NCBI GenBank assembly: GCA_020860515.1
Contig: JAJBUG010000076.1
Span: 1 to 64,000 of the forward strand
Origin: Bacteroidales bacterium
Lineage (GTDB): Bacteria; Bacteroidota; Bacteroidia; Bacteroidales; Muribaculaceae
Direction of reading: 5' to 3'
Length of the DNA stretch: 64,000 nt
A program made the position numbers and the translations under genes. Positions 51,957-60,689 of this stretch are shown here, in pieces. The notes beneath the pieces were generated by a model. It searched no databases, had not been told where the DNA came from, and saw nothing but the letters and a program-made list of their open reading frames with translations. The stretch's first letter is position 1, and each line of letters starts with the position of its first letter.

Positions 51957-52473
51957 GCCCGAGCAGTTCGGCGGAGTATCAGAGCCGAGCGAAGAAGACG
52001 TTCGCGAGCTTGAAAGCGTGTTGTCTAACGCCGACGACATAGTAGAACTGCGCGGAAAGAGCGTAAAAATCGGCTGGATAAGGCGCGGAACTTTGAGAAA
52101 AATATCCTCCGTAATGAACGACAAGTCCGTTTCGGAGGACAAAATCACGTGCAAGTGCGCGGCGGCGGCTGTACTCAACAGCTATTGGAAGATAAAATTC
52201 TTCTGGGGATTGCTGTGGCGGTATTATTATTACATAAAGCAGTACAGCGATTCAGAACTCACCCCGATACTGGCCCTTGTCAAAAAAAAAGTTCCTGCGC
52301 TGGAATACTACGTGGCTACCATATTGCTGACCGAGGTCAAGGATACGACGATGGCGATGATTCGTCAGGAAGCCGAAGCTATCCGAGCCGCACAGATTAC
52401 GGCGCAGGCTGGGAAATCTGCAAGCGCGCGCCGTGGCTCACAGAACCCCTCAGAATCTGCGGAATCCCGATAA
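51913..52473 (+). CDS. Unknown helical phage protein, possible frameshift partner of the next frame
   Basis: 186 residues from ATG 51913 (a second ATG at 51928 is possible). The middle is aromatic and helical (LNSYWKIKFFWGLLWRYYYY), then EVKDTTMAMIRQEAEAIRAA. The last 20 residues look like an out-of-frame reading of the next gene, which lies in the -1 frame. A run of nine A is present near 52281. The arrangement recalls paired tail assembly chaperones, but the genomic position is unusual for those. Confidence 0.55.
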   Translation: MSRIRMEKAQNPKIEPEQFGGVSEPSEEDVRELESVLSNADDIVELRGKSVKIGWIRRGTLRKISSVMNDKSVSEDKITCKCAAAAVLNSYWKIKFFWGLLWRYYYYIKQYSDSELTPILALVKKKVPALEYYVATILLTEVKDTTMAMIRQEAEAIRAAQITAQAGKSASARRGSQNPSESAESR

Positions 52474-52526
52474 CGCCTCCGCTTTACGGATATTACTGGC
52501 TGTTGACTAAAGCGCAGACGGAGCTT

Positions 52527-52745
52527 ATGGCCGTTGACGTGCCTGTCAACTTCTACAAGCGCGACAAAACCAAGTCCAAAGGCGAGAAAAGAGAGTTTTC
52601 CGCTCCGTCGGCGGTTGACTTGGCCCTCGCAAAAGCGCAGTGGGAAGAAAAGTACGCAGGCGGCGAGGGAAAGAAAATCAGCCTCGCGTCGCTTGGCTTG
52701 AAAGTTGACTTAGGCGGCGGCAAAAGCGCCAAAATCAAAGACTGA
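52527..52745 (+). CDS. Small phage protein in the -1 frame of the preceding gene
   Basis: 72 residues from ATG 52527 (AVDVPVNFYKRDKTKSKGEK in part, ending GGGKSAKIKD). Protein-like residues continue upstream in this frame (WEICKRAPWLTEPL, then PPLYGYYWLLTKAQTEL) with no ATG, so the real product probably begins near 52400 by a -1 frameshift from the gene at 51913 or by a rare start codon. The end is six bases before the helicase-primase gene. Confidence 0.5.
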   Translation: MAVDVPVNFYKRDKTKSKGEKREFSAPSAVDLALAKAQWEEKYAGGEGKKISLASLGLKVDLGGGKSAKIKD

Positions 52746-52751
52746 GAGATT

Positions 52752-54467
52752 ATGGAAATCAGAAACAAAGAGCGGATAGTGGCCGAGATAGCGCGCCTAA
52801 TGGGCGACGATGCGGCAAAAGCGCTCGAATACAAGCGCTCGAACCAGCGCATGGACGCCATGATGGAGTGCCTGCGCAAAGCCATGGAGAAATCTTCTAT
52901 GGGACTTTACAACGGCAAGCCGTACTATTACAACGGACGCATCTACCAAGAGATTTCATGGGAAGACTTCGGCGACATCGTTTACCGATGCCTAAGGGCG
53001 AGAAACCTGCCAGACGGAGACTACACCCGCCTTGAAGCGGCGAAAAAACTCTGCCGCACGGCTGTTTGCAGCAAAGAGCTGAAATTAAACAAAAACATAA
53101 TCGTCTTTAGAAACTGCGTCTATGATTTGGAACACAAGCAGATGCGCCGTTTCTCAAAAGAGCTCGTTCAAGTATGCGAGGTGGATTACGACTACGACCC
53201 GAATCAATTGTACTCCAACGCCTGGGAGATATTTCTTGACGAAGTATTGCCTAACCGCACTATGCAGAAAGTCTTGCAAGAGTATCTTGGCGCAATCTTC
53301 ATAGACCGCCGCCAAGCGAAGATAGAGCATATACTGATACTCCACGGGCCAGGGCAGAACGGCAAAGGGGTTGTCTTTGAGACGATATTCGGCATACTTG
53401 GCAAAGACAACATTTCCAACGTGCCACTCGGCGAGCTGATATCGGGCAACGACAAGAAGAAGAACATCGCCACAATCAACGGCAAGAAGCTCAACTACTG
53501 CACCGAGATTGGGGCGTTCGCAATCGACAAGGGAGCCGACACCCTAAAGCAGCTCATAAGCGGCGAGCCAGTGCAGGGGCGCGAGATATACGGCAACAAC
53601 TTCACCGCCTACGACATCCCGCTTTTCATCGCCAACTGCAACACGCTGCCAAGGCTCAGGGATTCTTCGCACGGAATGGCGCGGCGGCTGATCATACTCC
53701 CCTTTGAGCGCATCATCACAGAGGAGAAGATGAACACGCAGCTCTCCCAGCAGCTCAAAAGCGAGTATTCGGCGATATTCAACTGGATAATGGAGGGTCG
53801 CGACAGATTCATAAAGCAAGGCTACAAGTTCACAAAAGAGCCTGAGTTGCAAAGGATAGTCGAAGACTACAGAATCGAGGATGACAGCGTATTGAAATTC
53901 ATGAAAGAGCATAAGCTGGCGCGCACATTCGAGGACTTGGCGCAGACAGAGCCTATCAAGTGGATTGAATCTTCAAGGCTTTACAAAAAATACTCCGTGT
54001 GGTGCCGACAGACTGGCATCGAGCCTGAGAACGTGACCGTGTTTGGGCGCACTCTCGCATCGGCCGGCTACCGCAAAAACCGCACCGCAAGCGGCAACAT
54101 GATTGGCTACTACGGCTCGGAGACTTTCAACATGCACATACGCCGCCGCGAAATCCGCAATGAAAACGAGCGGCGCGACAGCTGCAAGACCGAGCTTGGA
54201 AAGAAAGCCGTGCCGATAACAGACCCCGACACCGGCGTCAAGATTATCTACGGCTACGAGGGATTGAGCCGCAACATCGGCCTCTCGATATACGAGATTC
54301 AGGCTGCGGTGCGCAAAGGCGTGATAAAAGACTACCGCAAAGAGAATGAAAACGATTCCAAATTCAACCTTACGGAGATAATGGAAAACATCACCGAAAT
54401 ATCCCAGTCGCTGCGCACCTACCAGAAACTCCTGCTCAGACGCGGCGAGGAAGAATGGGAAATATGA
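52752..54467 (+). CDS. D5/P4-type SF3 helicase-primase
   Basis: Replicative helicase-primase protein of 571 residues. The D5_N-type region is around residues 90-185 and the SF3 helicase core has Walker A GPGQNGKG near residue 200, a KKLNYCTEIGAF strand with the Walker B-like acidic residue, and IPLFIANCNTLPRLRD with the sensor Asn, followed by MARRLIILPFE. The C-terminal 150 residues carry a winged-helix-like region (YKKYSVWCRQTGIEP). No zinc-finger or TOPRIM primase domain is seen at the N terminus, so primase activity itself is not shown. Confidence 0.8.
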   Translation: MEIRNKERIVAEIARLMGDDAAKALEYKRSNQRMDAMMECLRKAMEKSSMGLYNGKPYYYNGRIYQEISWEDFGDIVYRCLRARNLPDGDYTRLEAAKKLCRTAVCSKELKLNKNIIVFRNCVYDLEHKQMRRFSKELVQVCEVDYDYDPNQLYSNAWEIFLDEVLPNRTMQKVLQEYLGAIFIDRRQAKIEHILILHGPGQNGKGVVFETIFGILGKDNISNVPLGELISGNDKKKNIATINGKKLNYCTEIGAFAIDKGADTLKQLISGEPVQGREIYGNNFTAYDIPLFIANCNTLPRLRDSSHGMARRLIILPFERIITEEKMNTQLSQQLKSEYSAIFNWIMEGRDRFIKQGYKFTKEPELQRIVEDYRIEDDSVLKFMKEHKLARTFEDLAQTEPIKWIESSRLYKKYSVWCRQTGIEPENVTVFGRTLASAGYRKNRTASGNMIGYYGSETFNMHIRRREIRNENERRDSCKTELGKKAVPITDPDTGVKIIYGYEGLSRNIGLSIYEIQAAVRKGVIKDYRKENENDSKFNLTEIMENITEISQSLRTYQKLLLRRGEEEWEI

Positions 54468-54530
54468 AAAAGGAAATAGTCGTATCTTTATTACAGTTGT
54501 AATGTTTTCATTAATTTTCAGCATTTGTGG

Positions 54531-54559
54531 GCGCCTGTCTGTGAAGATAGGCGCTTTTT
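54531..54559 (+). terminator. Rho-independent terminator after helicase-primase
   Basis: GCGCCTGTC (54531-54539) pairs with GATAGGCGC (54546-54554) with one mismatch, followed by TTTTT. Confidence 0.85.
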
Positions 54560-54560
54560 G

Positions 54561-54592
54561 TTTGCCTAACAGCCGAATTTTGCGTAACTTTG
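54561..54592 (+). promoter_or_regulatory. Consensus promoter, TTTG-N20-TAACTTTG, with no ORF downstream
   Basis: TTTG (54561-54564) and TAACTTTG (54585-54592) are spaced by 20 bases. It begins right after the terminator and points at a 90-base stretch that ends in another terminator. Confidence 0.8.
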
Positions 54593-54598
54593 CGCCAG

Positions 54599-54688
54599 CA
54601 AGGAGAAAGTAAGAATTTTCCATTTTTAGATTGATTATTTTTGGTTAATATCAAAAAGCCGCGCTCGCGAGAGTACGGCTTTTCTTGA
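54599..54688 (+). ncRNA. Candidate phage small RNA
   Basis: Bounded by a full consensus promoter on the left and a strong hairpin with a T-run on the right. No start codon with a credible reading frame is present. The predicted transcript of about 90 bases has an AU-rich, mostly unpaired body beginning near AAGGAGAAAG. Inferred only; the hairpin may equally be just the terminator of the opposing terminase gene. Confidence 0.45.
54654..54683. terminator. Bidirectional terminator between small-RNA candidate and large terminase
   Basis: AAAAGCCG (54654-54661) pairs with CGGCTTTT (54676-54683); the loop contains the palindrome CTCGCGAG. A and T tracts on the two sides make it work in both directions. 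Confidence 0.8.
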
Positions 54689-54723
54689 AACAACAGCAAA
54701 AAACAAGAATAACTGAAATGTCT

Positions 54724-56340
54724 TTACAGCAGGCCCAATCCTCGGAAACACCGCCTTTTCTTCAAGTCGAACACCGAGCGCATCAGCATAGCCTCGATGT
54801 AGTCGGGCGAGTGACCCACTATCTTCTTCATGTCGGCTTTTTTTATCAGCGACCAGCCTTTGTCGTAGGCATTGTTGTCTTTGCGTATCGCCTTCCGCTC
54901 CTTGTTGAGGATGTCGCGCAGAGCCATGTTTGAGAATCCCTTTCCAGAGTATTTGCGAGTGAGCAAAGTCGGCTCAATCGACATCTCGCGGTTTATTATG
55001 CGCTGGGCGAACGTGTAGGCGGCTTGTGATTTGAGGTTTGAGTAGATATCCTTGAAATCCTTTGCCACGGCTTCTCGGTTGTTGAAAGCGATTGCGTTGG
55101 GGAAGAATCCTTTGAACACCTGCCCTATGCCGTTGAGGTCATAGGTGAAATTTTCCTCCTGCACTCCCCATTCTTGAAGTTTCGCCTTTACGGCGTTTAC
55201 GGTTGACTTTGAATCCAATCTGCACACGAACACGTCTTTGATGTGCCAGCCTATCCACAGAATCATCACAAGGCTGTCGCCACCCTCGAAAGCCGCATCA
55301 AGCGACACTCGCCTTACTCCGTCGGCTGTCTGCTCGGCGTTTTGGTAGAAATTCTCCATGTGCAGCAACTTTATCATATCGTCGCCCACCGAGCGGAATT
55401 TCCAGTTTCCGTCCAAGTCTCGCGCTCGCATTTCCTCGCTCTGGTTTGCGAGGTTGGCAAGATAGCCTGGGTCTGAAAGCAAGAGCTTCTTGTTGTCGCG
55501 CAACTTGGCTTCTATGAAAGTCGCCGACTTGACGAACATTCGCGCTGGCGACACGTTGGCAAGTTCGCGCACGCTCTTGTAGTTCTTCTCGTACAGAGGG
55601 TCGATTATGTCGCGGCACTGCTCATAGACTTCTTGGCGGGTATCGCCCCAGATTATGTCGCCAGCGTCATCGGATGGGTTGAAGAAATACCGCACCACTC
55701 CGTCGCGCTCAGGAATCGGCAATCCGTCCTCGCCAATCCACCAGTCTATGAATTTCGCTACCCACGAATCAGGGTCAGGATTGCATGTGCCGATGAATCT
55801 GTTGCGTATGCCGTAGGCGTTTCGGTTTGTGGAGAGCAAATACTTGAACTTCTCAAACTCCATGTGCGTGATTTCGTCCACGCCGATGTATGAAAACTGC
55901 TTGCCTTGGAATCGCTTTTTGAAGTCCTCGATGCTGTCGGCGTGGTATGAGAATTTCAGGAATCCACCTGTGTAGAAGTTCCATCGCATGTCGCTCTTTG
56001 AGCGGTTGTACTCGCCGAAGTCGTGGTAGAGAATGTCAGATGTCTCCACCATGTCCGACAAATCCTCTATCTCATGGCGCAATAGCACAGCCTTGAAATT
56101 GGGATTGTAGATGTCGTAAAGAGCCTCCATGAGCAAAGTGAAAGTCTTCGCTCCTCCACGGCAGCCACCGCCGATAATCACATCGGCGCAAGATGACAGA
56201 ATCTTTTCCTGCCCGCCTTTCTGCGCTATTATGCGCGTAGGCAGGTTTTCCTCTCTGTAACGCTCGATTGTCTCATTGTCAAGCACTACGTTGGGATTCT
56301 CGGATTCTGGCGGCAGTTCAGTTTTCTTCGCTCTTGGCAT
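54724..56340 (-). CDS. Phage terminase large subunit
   Basis: DNA packaging motor, 538 residues. The ATPase has the Walker A-like GGGCRGGAKT near residue 58, the Walker B strand YIGVDEITHMEF near 150 and the coupling-motif region GTCNPDPDSW. The RNase H-like nuclease begins at SLDAAFEGGDSLVM near 345, with a later acidic residue in YDLNGIG. Order is portal then terminase on the minus strand, with a 23-base overlap, and opposite to the capsid genes. Confidence 0.9.
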   Translation of the reverse strand: MPRAKKTELPPESENPNVVLDNETIERYREENLPTRIIAQKGGQEKILSSCADVIIGGGCRGGAKTFTLLMEALYDIYNPNFKAVLLRHEIEDLSDMVETSDILYHDFGEYNRSKSDMRWNFYTGGFLKFSYHADSIEDFKKRFQGKQFSYIGVDEITHMEFEKFKYLLSTNRNAYGIRNRFIGTCNPDPDSWVAKFIDWWIGEDGLPIPERDGVVRYFFNPSDDAGDIIWGDTRQEVYEQCRDIIDPLYEKNYKSVRELANVSPARMFVKSATFIEAKLRDNKKLLLSDPGYLANLANQSEEMRARDLDGNWKFRSVGDDMIKLLHMENFYQNAEQTADGVRRVSLDAAFEGGDSLVMILWIGWHIKDVFVCRLDSKSTVNAVKAKLQEWGVQEENFTYDLNGIGQVFKGFFPNAIAFNNREAVAKDFKDIYSNLKSQAAYTFAQRIINREMSIEPTLLTRKYSGKGFSNMALRDILNKERKAIRKDNNAYDKGWSLIKKADMKKIVGHSPDYIEAMLMRSVFDLKKRRCFRGLGLL

Positions 56341-57826
56341 CGGTTTCGCTGTTGGCTTGGGCTTGCTTGTCGATAATCGCGCCTTGGTAGAGAATATCCA
56401 TAGACTGCTCTTCTTTCATCTCTTTCATGATTCTGTCCCACTCGCAGTTCTTGTCGTAGCCTGTAAGCTCCGACGCTGACTGCTTTGAGAGAATCTGCGA
56501 GTTCACGGCGGCTACAAGGTTGCTAACAAGCTCGGCGGCGTTCTGGTGAATGTAAGGCTTGATGAACGCGAATATCTTCAATTGCGAGAAACGGCTGACT
56601 TTCGCGGTCTCAATGCCGTAGCCTTTGAGGAACAGCCTTTTCATCGCGTCGAGCGGCTTTGCGAGATTCTTAGCCTCGGTAGTGGCTATTTCAAGGCTGG
56701 GAGAATAGATTAGCTTAATCGCTACTCCTGGCAGGTCGCCTGATTTGATTTCGGGTGGCTCCACGATGAACGCACCCAGGAATATAGATTTTCTCAGTAT
56801 GTCGTTTTCAAGTCGGAATGATTCAGACGCATTGGGATTTTCAAGATAGCTCGCATCGGATTCGCTGTCCATCTTTATCGCCTTTACCGAGCCGTACATG
56901 TCGCCCTCGATTTCCACGTTGTCGCCTTTGAGCTTCATTATGGGAAAGGCGTAGGCTTTGTTGTTTTTGGCGAGATACGAGATGTTCACCTCGTACTGGT
57001 CGATGTTGTCTTGCACGCTCGCCCACGCCGGCCCATCGTCGCTGCGGTAGTAAGCCACCGGCACTTCGCCGAATCCGTGCATTGTCTTGCTGACGAGCGT
57101 GTATCCGTCAAGGCCGAAGAAGTCTTTGACAGCGTTGACCGCGCCTTTGAATCCCTGCTTGCTTTGGCGGTACTGATAGAAGCAGTCTTTATCCCAGACT
57201 TCCACCCACGTTGTCACTTCCTCGCCTTTCTCATCATAATCCGAGAATTTGCGGGCGAACGCTGAGAGTTCTCCTGTGACTGAATCGTAATGCGGATAAA
57301 GCGTGTCGCCGTTGAGGAAAGACAGCGCGCGGGTGCGGACTTTGCCATCGTGCATGAAGAACGCAACCGCACCGTCGCCTGTGACGAGTATAGACTTCAC
57401 GAAATCGTAAAACGCTATTTCCATCTGATGGTCGAGCCACCCTTGCTGAAATTCAAGAAACAGGTCATCGCTCTTGCTGTCGGCTTTGGTGTCGGTGAGC
57501 TCGAATGCGATGTCATTGCCGCACAGATGCACCAATCGCTGAATGACGATAATCTGCTGGAAAGGTATCGCCACGCGGAAAATCTTTTGCTTGTAGAACT
57601 TCCCTTTGTCGTCAACCTTGATGAGGTCGGGATAGTATTCAGGGTCGTGGATTCGGTGCCCTGACGGATAATATTCGCGCAGGAAGTCGCTTTGCGTGAG
57701 TATCTGCCACTGCGACTGCTCCATTGGCGCCTTGGCCTTTGACGGGTCTGTGGTGAGAGCGCCAAGGAAGTGCATCGTAGGCTGTATTCGCGCGAAAGGT
57801 CGCTTTGTAAGGAGGTCTTTTACCAT
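56318..57826 (-). CDS. Phage portal protein (SPP1 gp6-like)
   Basis: 502 residues, the dodecameric head vertex protein through which DNA is pumped. Recognisable parts: the N-terminal segment FRVAIPFQQIIVIQRLVHLCG, the wing region with DGAVAFFMHDGKV and YDSVTGELSAFARKFSDYDE in part, VPVAYYRSDDGPAW, and the clip/stem part LPGVAIKLIYSPSLEIATTEAKN in part. It precedes and overlaps the large terminase, the reverse of the usual terminase-portal order. Confidence 0.8.
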   Translation of the reverse strand: MVKDLLTKRPFARIQPTMHFLGALTTDPSKAKAPMEQSQWQILTQSDFLREYYPSGHRIHDPEYYPDLIKVDDKGKFYKQKIFRVAIPFQQIIVIQRLVHLCGNDIAFELTDTKADSKSDDLFLEFQQGWLDHQMEIAFYDFVKSILVTGDGAVAFFMHDGKVRTRALSFLNGDTLYPHYDSVTGELSAFARKFSDYDEKGEEVTTWVEVWDKDCFYQYRQSKQGFKGAVNAVKDFFGLDGYTLVSKTMHGFGEVPVAYYRSDDGPAWASVQDNIDQYEVNISYLAKNNKAYAFPIMKLKGDNVEIEGDMYGSVKAIKMDSESDASYLENPNASESFRLENDILRKSIFLGAFIVEPPEIKSGDLPGVAIKLIYSPSLEIATTEAKNLAKPLDAMKRLFLKGYGIETAKVSRFSQLKIFAFIKPYIHQNAAELVSNLVAAVNSQILSKQSASELTGYDKNCEWDRIMKEMKEEQSMDILYQGAIIDKQAQANSETDAKSEEN

Positions 57827-57845
57827 GATATTGAGTATTTTGACG

Positions 57846-57942
57846 CAAAATTACGGAAAAATTTTGCTCATTTTTGCATTTTTCGGCTTAAATCGCAAAA
57901 AGTTATGAAATTATTTATTACTTTTGCGGTAGAAATCGCAAA
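57846..57942. promoter_or_regulatory. Divergent promoter region between portal and capsid operons
   Basis: Leftward -7 element TAATTTTG (57853-57846) and rightward TACTTTTG (57919-57926) lie back to back. The 10-base direct repeat AAATCGCAAA occurs at 57890-57899 and 57933-57942, on either side of the rightward element, and may be an operator shared by the late genes. Confidence 0.65.
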
Positions 57943-57945
57943 CAG

Positions 57946-58137
57946 ATGCCAAACATAGAAGCGAGAGAGGACTTTAGGCAGAACGGCGCCAGCACCCACA
58001 TGGTAAACTGCCCGGTATGCGGACAGAAGCTGGTGGACGTGGAAAAAGCGGCTTCTGGCGTGAACGTGCTTAGAATCAAGTGCCGCCGCTGCAAAAGGTT
58101 CATTACCGTGACTTACGGCGTCTTCAACAAGGAATAA
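57946..58137 (+). CDS. Com-like zinc-ribbon protein
   Basis: 63 residues with CPVCG and CRRCK pairs spaced as in a zinc ribbon, followed by FITVTYGVFNKE. It resembles Com, the small translational activator of phage Mu and related prophages, in size and Cys layout. It opens the capsid operon and is followed by a terminator. Confidence 0.65.
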   Translation: MPNIEAREDFRQNGASTHMVNCPVCGQKLVDVEKAASGVNVLRIKCRRCKRFITVTYGVFNKE

Positions 58138-58193
58138 GAGTATTCTTCATAGCTTTAGAGTTTTACAATCAACACCTCCCTAATCCAGGCCTG

Positions 58194-58230
58194 AGAGCCA
58201 TCGCAGTCGAAAGACAGCGGTGGCTCTTTT
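58194..58230 (+). terminator. Rho-independent terminator after the zinc-ribbon gene
   Basis: AGAGCCATCGC (58194-58204) pairs with GCGGTGGCTCT (58217-58227) with one G-T pair, followed by T residues. Expression of the downstream capsid genes must therefore come from read-through or another promoter. Confidence 0.75.
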
Positions 58231-58288
58231 GCTTTTAGGGAGCGACACACAGAGAACATTAACATTTTCATTAACCTTAAAAGACCCT

Positions 58289-58933
58289 ATGGAAACTGAA
58301 CAAATCATTTCCAAAGTGACCGAGCAGCTGGGACAAACCTCGCTGTCGGAGCGCACCATCAAGGAAATTGTCGCGCTCAACCCCGTAGCCGAAGGCCAAG
58401 AGCCTGACGAGCAGTATTTCAACCACGTAGTGGGAATCCTGAAAACCGTCAACGGGCAATTGAGCCACGACATCGCCGCGCAGGTGGAGAATTTCAAAAA
58501 GAATTACAATCCCCAGCCGCGGTCGGCAACCCCCAATGTCACAATCACTCCGCCCATCGAACCCAAGCCTGGCGCCAATTCCGAGCTTGAAGAAATCAAG
58601 CGTCAGATTGCGGCATTGGCCAAGGCTCGCGAAGATGACAACATCGCCGCAGCCAAGAATCGGCTCAAAGCTGAAATCAAGGAGCTGATGATGCAGAGCG
58701 GAGCCGACAACGAGGGCATACTTGACTTGGTGCTTGCAAGCGCTGACATCAAGGCTGACAAAACAGCCGCCGACCAAGTGCAAGGCTTGCTTGGAAACTA
58801 CGACAAGACTTTCACCAAGATAATGGGCGCAGGCGCAGTTCCCCGCTCAGGAAACAATGGAGGAAAGTCAGAGCGCAACCCAATGCTTGACGCTTTCTTC
58901 GAGAAAAAGAAGAAGAAAATGGGCAAGGCATGA
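58289..58933 (+). CDS. Capsid scaffold-like protein
   Basis: 214 residues from ATG 58289 (METEQIISKV); the open frame upstream to 58220 overlaps the terminator and is unlikely. Acidic and helical first part, Pro-rich linker (TPPIEPKPG), coiled coil (ELEEIKRQIAALAKA) and a very basic C terminus (FFEKKKKKMGKA), the classic scaffold layout with a capsid-binding basic tail. It lies just before the capsid genes. Confidence 0.7.
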   Translation: METEQIISKVTEQLGQTSLSERTIKEIVALNPVAEGQEPDEQYFNHVVGILKTVNGQLSHDIAAQVENFKKNYNPQPRSATPNVTITPPIEPKPGANSELEEIKRQIAALAKAREDDNIAAAKNRLKAEIKELMMQSGADNEGILDLVLASADIKADKTAADQVQGLLGNYDKTFTKIMGAGAVPRSGNNGGKSERNPMLDAFFEKKKKKMGKA

Positions 58934-58981
58934 GAAATCAACAAATCAACATTATTCACTAACCGCTAAATCGCTAACACA

Positions 58982-59446
58982 ATGGCTATAGGCAACACAT
59001 TCAACCAAACCACTTTCGGCTACGGTCACAGCAAGAAAGTGTGGCGAGAAATCGAGCGTGTCTATCCCGCAGGCGGCGTAATCGATTCGACCGACCTTGA
59101 GGCATGGGCTGGCAAGGTGATTCCCGCTGGCACTCCAGTTAAATGGGATGGCTCGACCAAGAAAGTCACAATCCCCACCGCCGAGGAGCTTTCGACCGCC
59201 GCAAGCACCGCTCTCGCCTCTTCAACCTACACGTCTGCCGCAGAGGGCGCGAAGCTCGCTTTCGAGGCTATCGTCAACGGCTGTCTGCAAGACGACGTAG
59301 TAATACCCGCCGCCGCTGACCAAGCGACAGACTTCGTCGCTACCGCAACAGTGGTTTACCGTGGCGCAATCTACGAATGGTCGCGCAGCGCAAACGAAGT
59401 CAAGGCTATCAAGGCCGCTTGCCCCAATATCGTGATTGTAAACTAA
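58982..59446 (+). CDS. Capsid decoration or stabilisation-like protein
   Basis: 154 residues, beta-rich with Gly/Ala turns (GKVIPAGTPVKWDGSTKKVT), placed between scaffold and major capsid protein where small head-decoration proteins are usual. Position and composition, not sequence motifs, support the call. Confidence 0.5.
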   Translation: MAIGNTFNQTTFGYGHSKKVWREIERVYPAGGVIDSTDLEAWAGKVIPAGTPVKWDGSTKKVTIPTAEELSTAASTALASSTYTSAAEGAKLAFEAIVNGCLQDDVVIPAAADQATDFVATATVVYRGAIYEWSRSANEVKAIKAACPNIVIVN

Positions 59447-59465
59447 CAATTAAACTTATTGCGAA

Positions 59466-60656
59466 ATGAATACCAACGACGCTAAACTTTACAACCTCAT
59501 AAACGTGGGTCTTGGCGGCGATTCATGGCAAGAGTACATCGACCGCTACGAGGAAATCTACGACGACTTCCATCTTGACGGTTTCGAGTTCGCCCCTATG
59601 AATCTCGGCTACACTTGGCAGCAACTCTTGGGCTCTACTGGCGCTGTGGCTCTGCCCGCCTATGTTGACCCTGAATCGCCCGGCTACGAGGCAGCTCTCC
59701 GCGAGGTATCGGGCCTTACTGGCAACATACCCACGATGAAGAAGTACTACCGCCTGAACCGCACAATCCTCCGCCAGCAACTTCTGCTCCAGCAGCAACT
59801 CGGCAAAGCAGCAATCACCGACCAGTTCAAGGGCGTAATGCTTGGCTTGCTCGACGAATCCACCGATGGCCTTATCAAAGGCTACCAAAACGCTCTTTGC
59901 AACCAGCGTGACCAGATTGTATCGACTGGCAAGTTCACAATCAGTTCAACAAATAACCCTCGCGGCTTGCAGGGAATCACCATCTCTTTCGGCGTTCCCG
60001 CCGTCGATACCACCACTTGCACATCGACAAACAACAAGCTGTGGTGGACTACCGAGGCTCACACCACCGAGGGCAGCGCGTCAGACCCCATCGACATGAT
60101 GCGCACCGCCGTGAAGAAAATCCGCCGAGAAGAGCATTACACCGGCCCTCTGCGCCTTGAAATGCCTGACGTGATTTGGCAAGACCTCCTTGGCCACTCA
60201 AAGGTAAAGGAAACCCTCGCCTACTCAATACTGCCCCTGGCTCCCCTTGACAAGGGTGCAAAGACCAATCTTCTCAACTATTCAGACGAGATGCTGCTTG
60301 CCAAGCTCGCAAGCCTTATCCGAATCGACAAGATTGTGATTCGCGACACCAAAGCTGTGATTGAGAAAGTCAACACAACCACAAAGGACATCGAACAGGA
60401 CACCATCGACAACTTCGACGAGCATAACATCACTTTCCTGCCTGACGGCGAAATCGGCACAATCCAAGGCGTGCAGCCCCTGAGTCTCGGCTACGACAGC
60501 GACAAAGCGGCTTACTACGACAGCGGCCGACTCTTGCTCGCCCAGCGCGCCGAAGCTGCCACCCACTCGATTTACATCGAATCGGAGGCTTCGCAAATCT
60601 GCGTTCCCTCGCTGCCCAAGCACATTTACATCTACACTGTTGTCGGCACCGCATAA
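59466..60656 (+). CDS. Major capsid protein
   Basis: 396 residues. Its position after scaffold and decoration genes, its length, and segments such as LPAYVDPESPGYE, KKYYRLNRTILRQQLLLQQQ and HNITFLPDGEIGTIQGVQPL near the C terminus fit an HK97-fold capsid protein as found in Bacteroidetes phages. There is no fused protease domain. Family name is not certain by eye. Confidence 0.75.
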   Translation: MNTNDAKLYNLINVGLGGDSWQEYIDRYEEIYDDFHLDGFEFAPMNLGYTWQQLLGSTGAVALPAYVDPESPGYEAALREVSGLTGNIPTMKKYYRLNRTILRQQLLLQQQLGKAAITDQFKGVMLGLLDESTDGLIKGYQNALCNQRDQIVSTGKFTISSTNNPRGLQGITISFGVPAVDTTTCTSTNNKLWWTTEAHTTEGSASDPIDMMRTAVKKIRREEHYTGPLRLEMPDVIWQDLLGHSKVKETLAYSILPLAPLDKGAKTNLLNYSDEMLLAKLASLIRIDKIVIRDTKAVIEKVNTTTKDIEQDTIDNFDEHNITFLPDGEIGTIQGVQPLSLGYDSDKAAYYDSGRLLLAQRAEAATHSIYIESEASQICVPSLPKHIYIYTVVGTA

Positions 60657-60689
60657 AGCGCGCCGACGACAAGGCTAATTTCCTGAATC

